Shown piece after piece: positions 16,567 to 25,279 of a stretch of 64,000 nt of DNA. Numbering within the stretch: position 1 is the stretch's first letter; every line of letters starts with the position of its first letter. Origin of the DNA: Rubrivivax sp. (GTDB taxonomy: Bacteria > Pseudomonadota > Gammaproteobacteria > Burkholderiales > Burkholderiaceae_C); contig JAURZK010000034.1 in the NCBI GenBank assembly GCA_030653505.1, positions 1-64,000 on the forward strand. Reading direction: 5' to 3'. The translations under genes were made by a program, and so were the position numbers. The notes under the pieces were generated by a model. It saw only the letters and a list, made by a program, of their open reading frames with translations, did not search any database and was not told the DNA's origin.

Positions 16567-17004
16567 CGCGGCCGCGGCGCAACGCCGGCGCCGGTCTCGG
16601 CGCCGACCCAGCAGGAAAGCCAGCGGCTCGTGCAGCCGCGCGGCCCAGTCCTTCCCGTTGTGGCCGGTGCAGCGCCGCGAACGGTCGCTTCAGGGCAGGA
16701 GCCCTGGGCGCGCACCGCCGCGCAGCCCATTCGGGCTTGCAAGCATTTGTGAACAACGCACGTCGGAACCCCCCCAGTTGTGGTTTCCTGCCCCGAATGG
16801 GGGACGACGGCGGGCGAGCGGCTCCGTAGGCTTCATGTCACGCACAGCCAGCGACCCACCCGGGCCTCGAACGCCATGCAAACGTCATCACCCCGCCACG
16901 CCCCTGTCACGACCGCGCGGCAAAGTACGCCCGGGTTCGCAATGTCCTCGCAGCCCACTGTGCCCCACGGCGCCGTGCCACGCTCTTCTGCAGCCGGAGA
17001 TTCG
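16567..17004. other. Intergenic region with a possible degraded reading frame
   Basis: This 438-bp region has no intact gene I can support. On the minus strand near 16575-16670 one frame reads GHNGKDWAARLHEPLAFLLG, which resembles the C-terminal end of an esterase, but it is not preceded by a usable frame. It may be a remnant, and this reading is weak. Confidence 0.3.
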
Positions 17005-17193
17005 ATGATGAACGCCACCCTGCCTCCCGAAGCCTGGCGCAGCGAAGCCTTCGCCGAAGACCTGGCCGACGAAGCCCCCGACGCACCGGCTGCGACAGGC
17101 CACCGCGGCACGCTGTTCGCGGTGCTGCTGGGTGCGGTGCCGGTGGCGCTGGCCGCTGCCGGCGCCGTGGCCGTCGTGTGGTCGGGCGCCTGA
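17005..17193 (+). CDS. Small single-pass membrane protein, hypothetical
   Basis: 62 aa. GGAG lies 5 bases before the ATG at 17005 (a second ATG follows directly). The N-terminal 40 residues are acidic (EAWRSEAFAEDLADEAPDAP) and the C-terminus is one hydrophobic segment (TLFAVLLGAVPVALAAAGAV) ending in VVWSGA, so it would be a small inner-membrane protein. The frame stays open upstream to 16780, but without homology or a ribosome site. The family is not recognised. Confidence 0.5.
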   Translation: MMNATLPPEAWRSEAFAEDLADEAPDAPAATGHRGTLFAVLLGAVPVALAAAGAVAVVWSGA

Positions 17194-17194
17194 G

Positions 17195-17210
17195 CCTTCG
17201 ACACCGAAGG
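17195..17210. terminator. Short hairpin between convergent genes
   Basis: CCTTCG (17195-17200) pairs with CGAAGG (17205-17210) around an ACAC loop, between the convergent small gene and the amylase gene. The stem is short and has no clear U-tract on either side. Confidence 0.35.
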
Positions 17211-17221
17211 GCACCGTTCCT

Positions 17222-19945
17222 TCAGCGCGTGACCAGCACGCGCCCGTAGAGCGCTGGCACTTCCAGCAGCCAACGCCCGTCGGCCTGCTGTCGCAGCGCA
17301 GGCTGCCCCTTCTTCCCGCTGCTGGCCGAAAGCACGTCGACCAGCGCAATCGCACGCAGGCCTGCCGGCAGTTCCAGGGCCACCCGGCGCGGCACCTCGG
17401 CGTTGTTGGTGGCGGTCAGCGCCCAGCGCTGGCCCAGGCGGCGCACCAGCACCACCACCTGCGCGTCGGCGTGCAGCGGCGCAGACAGGCTGCCGCGGCG
17501 CAGCACGGCATGCGCCTTGCGCAGGCCGATGAGCTTCTTGAACTCGGCCAGCAGCGCCCTGTCGGGCTGGCCACCGACGTCGGCCCAGGGGTAGGTGGCG
17601 CGGTTGTAGGGGTCGTCGCCGCCGGTCACGCCGACTTCGTCGCCGTAATAGACGGCGGGCGCACCGGGGTAGGTCATCTGGAAGAGCACGGCCAGCTTCA
17701 GCCGCTGCTTGGCCAGCGCAATGGCGTCAGGGTCCCGCGTGTCGTCGTGCCAGCCGAAGTGGTGCAGCGAGCGCGCCTGGTCGTGCGATGACAGCAGGTT
17801 CATCAGCGCCGCGTGCGCCTGCGGCGGGTAGGCTTCGCGCAGGTGCTCCAGGTTGGCCACCATCACGTCCGCCTTGCCGCCCGCCGCGTAGTCGAGCACG
17901 GCGTTGCGGAAGATGTAGTTCATCGTGCTGTCGAACATGTCGCCCAGGAAGTACTTGCTGGCGTCGAACCAGGTCTCGGCCACCGTCAGGGCGTCGGGCC
18001 GGTGGGCCTTGATGGCGCTACGCCATTCGCGCCAGAAGTCGTCGGGCACCCAGGGCACGACATCCATGCGCCAGCCGCTGGCGCCACGGTCGAGCCACAG
18101 TTTCATCACCGCGTCCGGGTCGCGGTAGAAGAAGCTTCGCAGCGCCGGTGAGGCCTTGTCCAGCTCGGGCAGGTCGGGGCCGCCCCAGCCCTTGTACTGC
18201 TGGTCGGGCGTGGGCTTGCTGGGGTCGAAGCGGTACCAGCTGGCGTAAGGCGAGGCCGGCTGCACGCGACCGCCTTCGAAGGCGCCGCCGCTGCCGTGGT
18301 TGCCGTAGCGATCGAAGTAGACCGAGTCGGCACCGGTGTGGTTCAGGCTGGTGTCGGCAATGACGCGGATGCCGCGCTTCTTCGCCTCGCGTGTCAGGCG
18401 CAGGAAGTCGGCGTTGCTGCCGAAGGCGGGGTCGATGCGCTTGTAGTCGGCGGTGTCGTACTTGTGGTTGCTGGCGGCCTGGAAGACCGGCGTCATGTAG
18501 ATCGTGTTGGCGCCCAGGTCGCGGATGTAGTCCAGCTTCTCGATGAGACCGGCGAGGTCGCCGCCGAAGAAGTCGTTGTTGAACCGGGCGTCCGAGCCGT
18601 CGCCCGTCCCGGGTCGGTAGGGGCGCTCATTCCAGTGGGCATGGAACTCGACGCTGCCCTCGTGGAAGCGGTCCTGCACCCGTGTTCCGCCGGGCCGCGG
18701 GTCGTTGCGTTGGTCACCGTTGCGGAAGCGCTCGGGGAAGACGTAGTAGTGGACGACGTCGGGCGCCCACGCCGGCACCTTGAAGGCCGGGTCGTAGATC
18801 GTCTGGCGGTAGCGACGGATGCTGCTCGGCGCCTGCGGCCGATCGGCGACGGCCCCCAGGCCCCCCGAACCCTTCTCGCGCGTCCAGTACACCGCGTCGG
18901 CGTTGTTCTGGAAGACGAAGCGGCGGCCGCCGATTTCCGCTTCGAACCAGTAGCCGTAGACGCCCACGGCGTCGAAGCGGTGGCTGGCCGACCAGCGCTC
19001 GCGGCCGTCGCGCGCCGCGGACTTCATCATCGGCAGGCGCGCCAGCTCCGTGTAGTCCAGCATCTCCTGGTTGCCCTCGAAGCGGCGGCGCTCGATCACC
19101 AGGCTCAGCTTGTCGACGCCGGGCAGCGCGGTGACGGCGAACCGGAAGGCCGTGCCCGCCGGCGCGGCGCCGAAGGGCGACTTGTGCGCGGCAGCGCGCG
19201 AGTCGAAACGCAGGCTCAGCGCCACCGGGTCGGTGACGGCGGCCACGCGCGGGTCGGCGTAGGTCTTCGGCCCCACGCCCAGCACCGGGCGACCGTTGTC
19301 GAAGGCCAGGCGCAGCGTGTGTTCGCCGTCGAAGACCTGCGCGAAGTTGCCGCCGTTGCGGCCGTAGGTGGTGGCGTCCTTCCAGCTGGCGTCGGCGATC
19401 TTGAATTCGTGCCGGCCGCTGGCCTTCAGGTTCAGGTAGTAGGCATCGCAGCTGTACTGGAAGGCGTAGTCGTCCAGCGCAGCCCAGTTGTTCAGCGTGC
19501 CGCGCAGGAAGAGCGTCGTTTCGCCCAGCGGTGCCTCCGCCGGGCAGGTTTCGACACGCAACGTGGGCGCCGCCGCGCCGGGTGTGACGGTGAAGCGCTG
19601 CATGCCGTCGAAGCGCCGCCGGATCTCGGCGCCGCGACGCTCGAGTTTCACACCGTCGGGTGAACCAAAGTCGGCGTCGGCACTCCAGGCTTCATCGGCG
19701 ATCTTGAAGACGTGTTCGCCCTTGAGCGAGGTCACGAGTTCCCAGCGCTGGCAGGCCCAGGTGAAGCGGCGGTCAACGCCCGCCGCCCAGGCGTTGAAGC
19801 TGCCGCGCAGGTAGAGCGCGCGGCCGGACAGCGGGTCGGGCTGGCAGCGGGGCGACCCCGGTGCTTCCGGCGCCGCCGTCGTCGCCGGCTGCGCCACGCC
19901 CGCGAGCGGTGCAGCCAGCAGCAGGGCAGCAAACCAGCGCCGCAT
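17222..19945 (-). CDS. Exported GH13 amylase/pullulanase-like enzyme with two N-terminal starch-binding-like repeats
   Basis: 907 aa; likely periplasmic. Signal peptide MRRWFAALLLAAPLAGVAQP. Two related beta-domains follow: ALYLRGSFNAWA with HVFKIADEAWSADADFG, and TLFLRGTLNNWA with HEFKIADASWKDATTYG, resembling pullulanase-type N-terminal CBM repeats. The catalytic barrel starts near DVVHYYVFPERFRNGD and has VIADTSLNHTG, SGWRMDVVPW (nucleophile), TVAETWFD (acid) and LLSSHDQ. Exact specificity (amylase, neopullulanase or dextrin glucosidase) cannot be read from sequence. Its ATG overlaps the TGA of the upstream cytoplasmic amylase (TGATG), so it is the last gene of the malK-E-F-G operon. Confidence 0.9.
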   Translation of the reverse strand: MRRWFAALLLAAPLAGVAQPATTAAPEAPGSPRCQPDPLSGRALYLRGSFNAWAAGVDRRFTWACQRWELVTSLKGEHVFKIADEAWSADADFGSPDGVKLERRGAEIRRRFDGMQRFTVTPGAAAPTLRVETCPAEAPLGETTLFLRGTLNNWAALDDYAFQYSCDAYYLNLKASGRHEFKIADASWKDATTYGRNGGNFAQVFDGEHTLRLAFDNGRPVLGVGPKTYADPRVAAVTDPVALSLRFDSRAAAHKSPFGAAPAGTAFRFAVTALPGVDKLSLVIERRRFEGNQEMLDYTELARLPMMKSAARDGRERWSASHRFDAVGVYGYWFEAEIGGRRFVFQNNADAVYWTREKGSGGLGAVADRPQAPSSIRRYRQTIYDPAFKVPAWAPDVVHYYVFPERFRNGDQRNDPRPGGTRVQDRFHEGSVEFHAHWNERPYRPGTGDGSDARFNNDFFGGDLAGLIEKLDYIRDLGANTIYMTPVFQAASNHKYDTADYKRIDPAFGSNADFLRLTREAKKRGIRVIADTSLNHTGADSVYFDRYGNHGSGGAFEGGRVQPASPYASWYRFDPSKPTPDQQYKGWGGPDLPELDKASPALRSFFYRDPDAVMKLWLDRGASGWRMDVVPWVPDDFWREWRSAIKAHRPDALTVAETWFDASKYFLGDMFDSTMNYIFRNAVLDYAAGGKADVMVANLEHLREAYPPQAHAALMNLLSSHDQARSLHHFGWHDDTRDPDAIALAKQRLKLAVLFQMTYPGAPAVYYGDEVGVTGGDDPYNRATYPWADVGGQPDRALLAEFKKLIGLRKAHAVLRRGSLSAPLHADAQVVVLVRRLGQRWALTATNNAEVPRRVALELPAGLRAIALVDVLSASSGKKGQPALRQQADGRWLLEVPALYGRVLVTR

Positions 19946-21474
19946 CACTGCACCCGCTTGTAGTTGCTGTAGCCGCCCGGCGGCGCGGTGTCGAGCCCGA
20001 ACACTCGCGCGGTCTTCGGCGGCAGCGTCACGTCCAGCAGGGCCGCCCAGACACGGCAACCTTCGGCGCTGTCGGGGTGCAGCAGGTCGACCAGACGCGT
20101 GTTGTCCATCAGCTTGCTGTTGGCCACCATCAGCGTTTCACTCACCGCCTCGTCACTGGCGTTGACGACCACCAGGACGGTCTCGGCGACGCGGTCGGTG
20201 TAGCGCTCGAAAGCGAAGAGCCTGTCGCTGCCGAGAGTGCGGTAGTTGCCGACGCGCAATGCGCGGTGCTGCCGGTGCATGGCGATGAGCCCCTTCGTCC
20301 AGGCCAGCGCGGTGTTGTGTGGCGTGACGAGGTCCCAGCGCATCGGTGCGCGCATCTCGGGGTCGTCACCGCCCGTCATGTCGACCTCGCCGCCGTAGTA
20401 GAGGTTGGGTGCGCCGGGCAGCGTGAACTGCAGCACCTGGGCCATGCGGCGCGCGGCTTCGTCGCGCACCGCGGTGGCCAGGCGCGGGGTGTCGTGGTTC
20501 TCGAGGTAGATCCAGTTCTTCAGCGCGTTGTCGATGCCGACGTCGTCAATCAGGCGCGTCACCATGCGGCCGTAGGTGGTGGCATCCATCTTGCCTTTGG
20601 CCAGCCGCAGCGTCAGCTGGCGCAGGACGAAGAGCATCACCGCATCGACCGAGGGGTACCACTCCCTGGGGTAGTTGGCGATCTCGCCGACCACCAGCGA
20701 GCCGGCCCGCTCTGCATGCGCGGCGCGCGTGAGCTCTTCCAGCACCGTGAAGCCGATGTCGAAGGCGACATCCAGCCGCCAGCCGTCGACGCCGTCGCGC
20801 AGGTAGCTGCGCAGCACCGAATCATGCGCACCGTAGAGATGGGCGCGCACGGCGGGGTTCTCGAGATTCAGCTCGGGCAGGTTCTCTGCGTGCGCCCAGG
20901 CGCGCGCCCCGCCCGGGAATTCACCGCCGAAGACGAACCAGTGCCGGTAGGGGCTGTGCACGTCGGCCAGCGCGGCCTGGAAGATGGGTGCGTTGCGGCC
21001 CATGTGGTTGAACACGCCGTCGAGCACCAGCTTCATGCCGCGGGCGTGCAGGTCGGCGGCCAGGGCCCTGACGTCGTCGCGCGTGCCGTACTCGGGCGAG
21101 ATCTGCAGGTAGTCCAGCGCGTCGTACTTGTGGTTGGTGTAGGCCAGGCAGATGGGGTTGAGGTAGAGCACGTCTGCGCCCAGGTCCTGCACGTGGCCCA
21201 GCTTGGCGGCGGTGCTGGCGAGGTCGCCGCCCCAGAAGGCGATCTCCTGGCTCCAGACCTTGTGGCTGTCGAGGTAGGCGCCCTTGACGGGCACGTCATC
21301 CCAGGCGTGCAGCGTCTTTGGGGCCGGATAGAGCGCACGCTTGGCGTCGAGATTTGCGCTCGGTGCAAAGCGGTCCACCAGCACCTGGTAGACGACCGCG
21401 CCGTTGCGCCAGTCGCGTTCGCGCGCTTCGAAGACGCCGGCGAGTTCGAGGTCGTGACGGTTGGCGTAGTGCAT
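19945..21474 (-). CDS. Cytoplasmic GH13 enzyme, cyclomaltodextrinase/maltodextrin glucosidase-like
   Basis: 509 aa with no signal peptide, so it should act on imported dextrins. GH13 motifs: LDGVFNHMG, DGWRLDVAFDIG (nucleophile D235), VVGEIANYP (acid E264) and YLENHDTPR (D328). AFWGGDLASTAAKL and NHKYDALDYLQISPEYG are typical of cyclomaltodextrinase/neopullulanase-type enzymes, although the usual N-terminal dimerisation domain is missing. The ATG is 5 bases after the malG stop, and its stop overlaps the next ATG. Likely role: trimming or linearising maltodextrins to glucose and maltose for MalQ and glucokinase. Confidence 0.9.
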   Translation of the reverse strand: MHYANRHDLELAGVFEARERDWRNGAVVYQVLVDRFAPSANLDAKRALYPAPKTLHAWDDVPVKGAYLDSHKVWSQEIAFWGGDLASTAAKLGHVQDLGADVLYLNPICLAYTNHKYDALDYLQISPEYGTRDDVRALAADLHARGMKLVLDGVFNHMGRNAPIFQAALADVHSPYRHWFVFGGEFPGGARAWAHAENLPELNLENPAVRAHLYGAHDSVLRSYLRDGVDGWRLDVAFDIGFTVLEELTRAAHAERAGSLVVGEIANYPREWYPSVDAVMLFVLRQLTLRLAKGKMDATTYGRMVTRLIDDVGIDNALKNWIYLENHDTPRLATAVRDEAARRMAQVLQFTLPGAPNLYYGGEVDMTGGDDPEMRAPMRWDLVTPHNTALAWTKGLIAMHRQHRALRVGNYRTLGSDRLFAFERYTDRVAETVLVVVNASDEAVSETLMVANSKLMDNTRLVDLLHPDSAEGCRVWAALLDVTLPPKTARVFGLDTAPPGGYSNYKRVQ

Positions 21475-21479
21475 CGCCC

Positions 21480-22370
21480 TCAACCCTTCACGCCGCCCGA
21501 GGTCAGCCCGCTGACGATCCAGCGCTGCGCCAGCAGGAAGACGAGCGTGATCGGCAGGCCGCTGAGCACCGCCGCGGCGGCGAAGTCGCCCCACAGGTAC
21601 TTCTGCTCGTAGAGGTAGAACTTGCTGCCGACAGCCAGCGTGAGGTTGGGCTCTTCGCGCAGCAGGATCGACGCCACCGGGTACTCGATGATGGTGCCGA
21701 TGAAAGCCAGAACGAAGACCACCATCAGGATGGGCACGGCCATCGGCAGCAGCACGTGGCGAAAGGCCTGCCAGTGAGTGGCGCCGTCCACTTTGGCGTT
21801 CTCTTCGATCTCGATCGGGATGGTCTCGAAGTAACCCTTGATGGTCCAGATGTGCATGGCCACGCCGCCCATGTAGGCCACGATGAGGCCGGCGTGCGTC
21901 TCGATGCCCAGCCAGGGCAGCTTCGTGCCTATGCCTTCGAAGATGGCGTAGATGGCGACGAGCGCCACGGCCACCGGGAACATCTGCAGCAGCAGCATGC
22001 TGTTGAGCACGGCCTGCTTGCGCGCGAACTTCATGCGCGCAAAGGCATAGGCCGCGGTGGTGCTGATGGCCACGATCAGCAGCGCCGAGATCGTCGCGAT
22101 CTTGATGCTGTTCCACAGCCACAGCAGCACCGGAAAAGGCGGCTGCACCACCGTGCCATCCGGCTGCGCCACCGGGATGCCCAGGGCCAGCTGCCAGTGC
22201 TCGAAGCTGATGGTCGAAGGGATCAGCGAGCCGCTGGCGAAGTTGCCCGGGCGCAGGCTGATGCTCACCACCGCCAGCAGCGGGAAGAGCGTGAACACCA
22301 GCAGCGTGATCAACCCCGCGTGCGCCGCCCACACGCGCCAGCGCGCGCCCTTGCCCGTGACGATGGCCAT
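21480..22370 (-). CDS. malG: Maltose/maltodextrin ABC transporter permease MalG
   Basis: 296 aa. Hydrophobic segments begin with [23 protein letters not shown]. The permease cytoplasmic EAA loop is seen as [20 protein letters not shown], and the C-terminus ends in [18 protein letters not shown], the terminal Gly-rich tail typical of MalG. It forms the inner-membrane channel with MalF. The ATG at 22370 gives the family start; longer frames run into a hairpin-rich spacer that separates it from malF. Confidence 0.95.
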   Translation of the reverse strand: MAIVTGKGARWRVWAAHAGLITLLVFTLFPLLAVVSISLRPGNFASGSLIPSTISFEHWQLALGIPVAQPDGTVVQPPFPVLLWLWNSIKIATISALLIVAISTTAAYAFARMKFARKQAVLNSMLLLQMFPVAVALVAIYAIFEGIGTKLPWLGIETHAGLIVAYMGGVAMHIWTIKGYFETIPIEIEENAKVDGATHWQAFRHVLLPMAVPILMVVFVLAFIGTIIEYPVASILLREEPNLTLAVGSKFYLYEQKYLWGDFAAAAVLSGLPITLVFLLAQRWIVSGLTSGGVKG

Positions 22371-22556
22371 GTCAGTGCTCCCGCGTGAGGAATCGACCAA
22401 GCTTCCCGCCACGGAACCAGCTCTGCCGGGCCGCAGGCGGACGGCCAGCGGCGAGGACGCCGCTGGCGCTCGTAGGCGAAGACCAGTCCGCAGGGACTGG
22501 TATTCGTCCGACTCGCCCCCCTCGGGGGGTAGCGAGCGCAAGCGAGCTTGGGGGCA
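22371..22556. repeat. Hairpin-rich repeat-like spacer between malF and malG
   Basis: The 186-bp spacer interrupts an operon whose other genes overlap or nearly touch. It contains three perfect dyads: GCCAGCGGCG/CGCCGCTGGC (22444-22453 and 22458-22467), ACCAGTCC/GGACTGGT (22482-22489 and 22494-22501) and CCCCCC/GGGGGG (22516-22521 and 22524-22529). They are followed by the quasi-repeat GCGAGCGCAAGCGAGC. The style resembles dispersed intergenic repeats of Burkholderiales. No coding capacity is likely. It may act as an mRNA-processing or stabilising element that lowers malG relative to malF. Confidence 0.65.
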
Positions 22557-24089
22557 TCATTTCCCGCGCTGGGTGATCTTCAGTTGCACCAGCGCCATGA
22601 TGGCCACCATCACGAAGATCAGCGTGCTGATGGCGGCGGCCAGGCCGAAGTTCTGGCCGCTGTCGGTGAAGGCGATGCGGTAGGTGTAGCTGACCAGGAT
22701 GTCGGTGGTGCCCGCCGGCAGCTTGGTGTTCAGGAAGTCGGGCCGGCCGTCGGTCAGCAGCGAGATCAGGACGAAGTTGTTGAAGTTGAAGGCGAAGGCG
22801 CTGATGAGCAGCGGCGTCAGCGGCTTGGCGATCAGCGGCGCGGTGATCCTGAAGAAGTTGGTCAGCGGCCCGGCACCGGCGATCGCGCTGGCTTCGTACA
22901 GGTCGGCCGGGATGGCTTTGATCAGCCCGCTGCACAGGATCATGATGTACGGGTAACCCAACCAGGTGTTGACGATGAGGATCATCGTCTTGGCCAGCAG
23001 CGGGTCGGCGAACCAGGCCGGGCGCACGCCGAAGAGGGCGTCGAGGATGGCGTTGATCTCGCCGAAGTTCTGGTTGAACAGGCCCTTGAAGACCAGGATG
23101 CTGATGAAGCCCGGCACCGCATAAGGCAGAAAGAGCAGTGTGCGGTAGAGCGTGCGGTACTTGAGGTGTTGCCACTCCAGCAGCACGGCCAGCGTCATGC
23201 CCAAAGCGGTGCTGAACAGCACCGTGAGGCCGGCGAACATCACCGTCCAGACGAAGATGCTGACGAAGGGGCCGCGGAAGTCGGCGTCGAGCAGCATGCG
23301 CGCGTAGTTGGCGAAGCCCACGCCGACCTTGAAGCCGGGCTGCAGACGTTCGCCGGCCGCGGTCTCGAAGAAGCCCGTGGTGCGGTTGGCGGTGTAGACC
23401 GCGCCGGTGGCGAGTTGCGTGAGGCTGCCGTCGGGGTTGGCCTGCCACAGCGGCTCGATGGGGCCGAATTCGCGCAGGCCGGCGTAAAGGACGAGCTTGC
23501 CATCGGGAAGCTGCAGCTGCAGTGCCGCGACCGCGTCGCGATGGCGTATCACCTCACGCAACGACAGCGGCTCGGCCAGCGTCGTGCTGCCCAGCGGCTG
23601 CAGCGCCACCGGCGCATGCGGCGCGCCGTCGGAAAGGTTCAGCGGCGGCGTGACCAGGGCCTCGCCGCTGCGCCCTTCTTGCGGCAGCAGTTGCAGCCGC
23701 AGTGCAGTGCCGTCGGCGTGCAGCGTGTAGGCCAGTGCATGGTCCTCGTCGACGAGCGTCTGGTCGAGCAGGTAGGTGCGGGCGCGCTCGAACTCGAGCA
23801 GGTTGCTCGACGAGTAGTTGGTGAAACCGATCTGCACCGTGTACAGCAGCGGAAAGGCCACGAAGAGCAGCATGCCCGCGACGCCCGGGAAGAGGTACTT
23901 CCAGGCCACGCTGGTGGCCGTGCCATAGACGTACAGCGCGCTGCCCCCCAGCGCCAGCCCGCCCACCGCCGCCAGCGGCTGGCCGGCCATCCAGAGGCTG
24001 AAGGTGAACCACAGCAGCGCCAGCGCGGCCAGGCCGGCGATGAGTTTGCCGAGCACCGAAGCCATCGGATTCGCCGCGGCGGCGCTCAT
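22557..24089 (-). CDS. malF: Maltose/maltodextrin ABC transporter permease MalF
   Basis: 510 aa, similar in length to E. coli MalF. The N-terminus has two closely spaced membrane segments (LIAGLAALALLWFTFSLWMA and VGGLALGGSALYVYG) and a third at LFPGVAGMLLFVAFPLLYTV. A large periplasmic loop (about residues 90-250) is followed by the permease core with EASAIAGAGPLTNFFRITAPL as the EAA loop. The large P2-like loop marks it as MalF rather than a generic sugar permease. Its ATG overlaps the malE stop by 4 bases (ATGA). Confidence 0.95.
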   Translation of the reverse strand: MSAAAANPMASVLGKLIAGLAALALLWFTFSLWMAGQPLAAVGGLALGGSALYVYGTATSVAWKYLFPGVAGMLLFVAFPLLYTVQIGFTNYSSSNLLEFERARTYLLDQTLVDEDHALAYTLHADGTALRLQLLPQEGRSGEALVTPPLNLSDGAPHAPVALQPLGSTTLAEPLSLREVIRHRDAVAALQLQLPDGKLVLYAGLREFGPIEPLWQANPDGSLTQLATGAVYTANRTTGFFETAAGERLQPGFKVGVGFANYARMLLDADFRGPFVSIFVWTVMFAGLTVLFSTALGMTLAVLLEWQHLKYRTLYRTLLFLPYAVPGFISILVFKGLFNQNFGEINAILDALFGVRPAWFADPLLAKTMILIVNTWLGYPYIMILCSGLIKAIPADLYEASAIAGAGPLTNFFRITAPLIAKPLTPLLISAFAFNFNNFVLISLLTDGRPDFLNTKLPAGTTDILVSYTYRIAFTDSGQNFGLAAAISTLIFVMVAIMALVQLKITQRGK

Positions 24090-25279
24090 TTCGTCTTCAT
24101 CCGCGCTGCCGCGCCATCCAGCGCATCCTTGGCGCTCTGCCGGCCGTTGGTGATGGCCTCCAGTGCGGCGTCCATGGCCGGGAAGAAGCGGCCCATCTCG
24201 GGGATGTTGGGGATGGGCTCGCCGGCACGCGCGTTGGCCATCGTCGCGACGATGTTCGGGTCGGCGCTCAGTTCCTGGTAATAGGCCTTGTTGGCCGGCG
24301 TGCCCAGCGGCACGTCGGCGCCTATGGTCTTTAGAGCGGACACCGTCAGCAGGTGGTGCTCGATGAACTCGCGCGCCACGTCCTTGAGCTTGCTGGGCGC
24401 GGCGATCATGCAGCCCAGCACGCCGACGAAGGGTTTGCCGGGCTTGCCCGCGATGGACGGGATGGGTGCGACGCCAAAGTCGATGCCCACCTTGCGCGCG
24501 TTGTCCCAGGCCCAGGGGCCGTTGATCATCATCGCCACGTTGCCCTTGGCGAAGGCGCCTTCCATCTCGGCGTAACGCGCGCCCTTGGGCATGTGGCCGT
24601 CCTTGACCATGCGGTCCAGCATCAACGCCCCCTGCAGCGCACCGGCGTTGTTGATGCCGATGTCCTTGATGTCCAGATCACCCGCGGCGTTGCGACCGAA
24701 GATGTAGCCGCCCGGCCCGGCCAGCAGCGGCCAGCTGAAGAAGCTGTTGTTGTAGGCCCAGAGGATGGCGCCCTTGCCTTGCGCCTTGAGTCGTTTGTCG
24801 ATCTCGATGATCTCTTCGAAGCTCTTGGGCGGCACGGGCACCAGCGCCTTGTTGTAGATCAGCCCGACGGCCTCGATGGCGAGCGGATAACCCCAGACCT
24901 GGCCACGGTAGGTGAAGCCTTTCCACGCACCTTCGTCGATCTCGTCGCGCACACGCTTCGGTGGCCGCACCGGCACCACCAGGCCCGACTTGGCCCATTC
25001 GCCGATGCGGTCGTGCGCCCAGCACATGATGTCGGGGCCCTTGCCGGCCGCGGCCGCGGCGGTGAACTTGTCGGGCGCGCCTTCGGGGTGCTGCACCACC
25101 ACCCGCACACCGGTCAGGCGGGTGAACTCGTCACCCACCTTCTGCAGGCCGTTGTAGCCCTTGTCGCCGTTGATCCAGACCAGCAAGCGCAGCGGCGTCT
25201 GCGCTGCCGCGGCCAGGCTCAGGCCGGCGAAAACGAAGGCCAGCAGCGCTGCACGCGCCGCCCGGCGGTCAAGCCGCAT
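24086..25279 (-). CDS. malE: Maltose/maltodextrin periplasmic binding protein MalE
   Basis: 397 aa. A signal peptide (AALLAFVFAGLSLAAAAQ) is followed by LRLLVWINGDKGYNGLQKVG and GVRVVVQHPEGAPDKF, the MalE N-terminal pattern. GPDIMCWAHDRIGEWAKSGL and MMINGPWAWDNARK are further MBP landmarks with ligand-stacking aromatics. It delivers maltodextrins to MalFGK. Its start overlaps the malK stop by 11 bases and its stop overlaps malF, so translation of malK-malE-malF is probably coupled. The order malK-malE-malF-malG differs from the divergent E. coli arrangement. Confidence 0.96.
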   Translation of the reverse strand: MRLDRRAARAALLAFVFAGLSLAAAAQTPLRLLVWINGDKGYNGLQKVGDEFTRLTGVRVVVQHPEGAPDKFTAAAAAGKGPDIMCWAHDRIGEWAKSGLVVPVRPPKRVRDEIDEGAWKGFTYRGQVWGYPLAIEAVGLIYNKALVPVPPKSFEEIIEIDKRLKAQGKGAILWAYNNSFFSWPLLAGPGGYIFGRNAAGDLDIKDIGINNAGALQGALMLDRMVKDGHMPKGARYAEMEGAFAKGNVAMMINGPWAWDNARKVGIDFGVAPIPSIAGKPGKPFVGVLGCMIAAPSKLKDVAREFIEHHLLTVSALKTIGADVPLGTPANKAYYQELSADPNIVATMANARAGEPIPNIPEMGRFFPAMDAALEAITNGRQSAKDALDGAAARMKTK

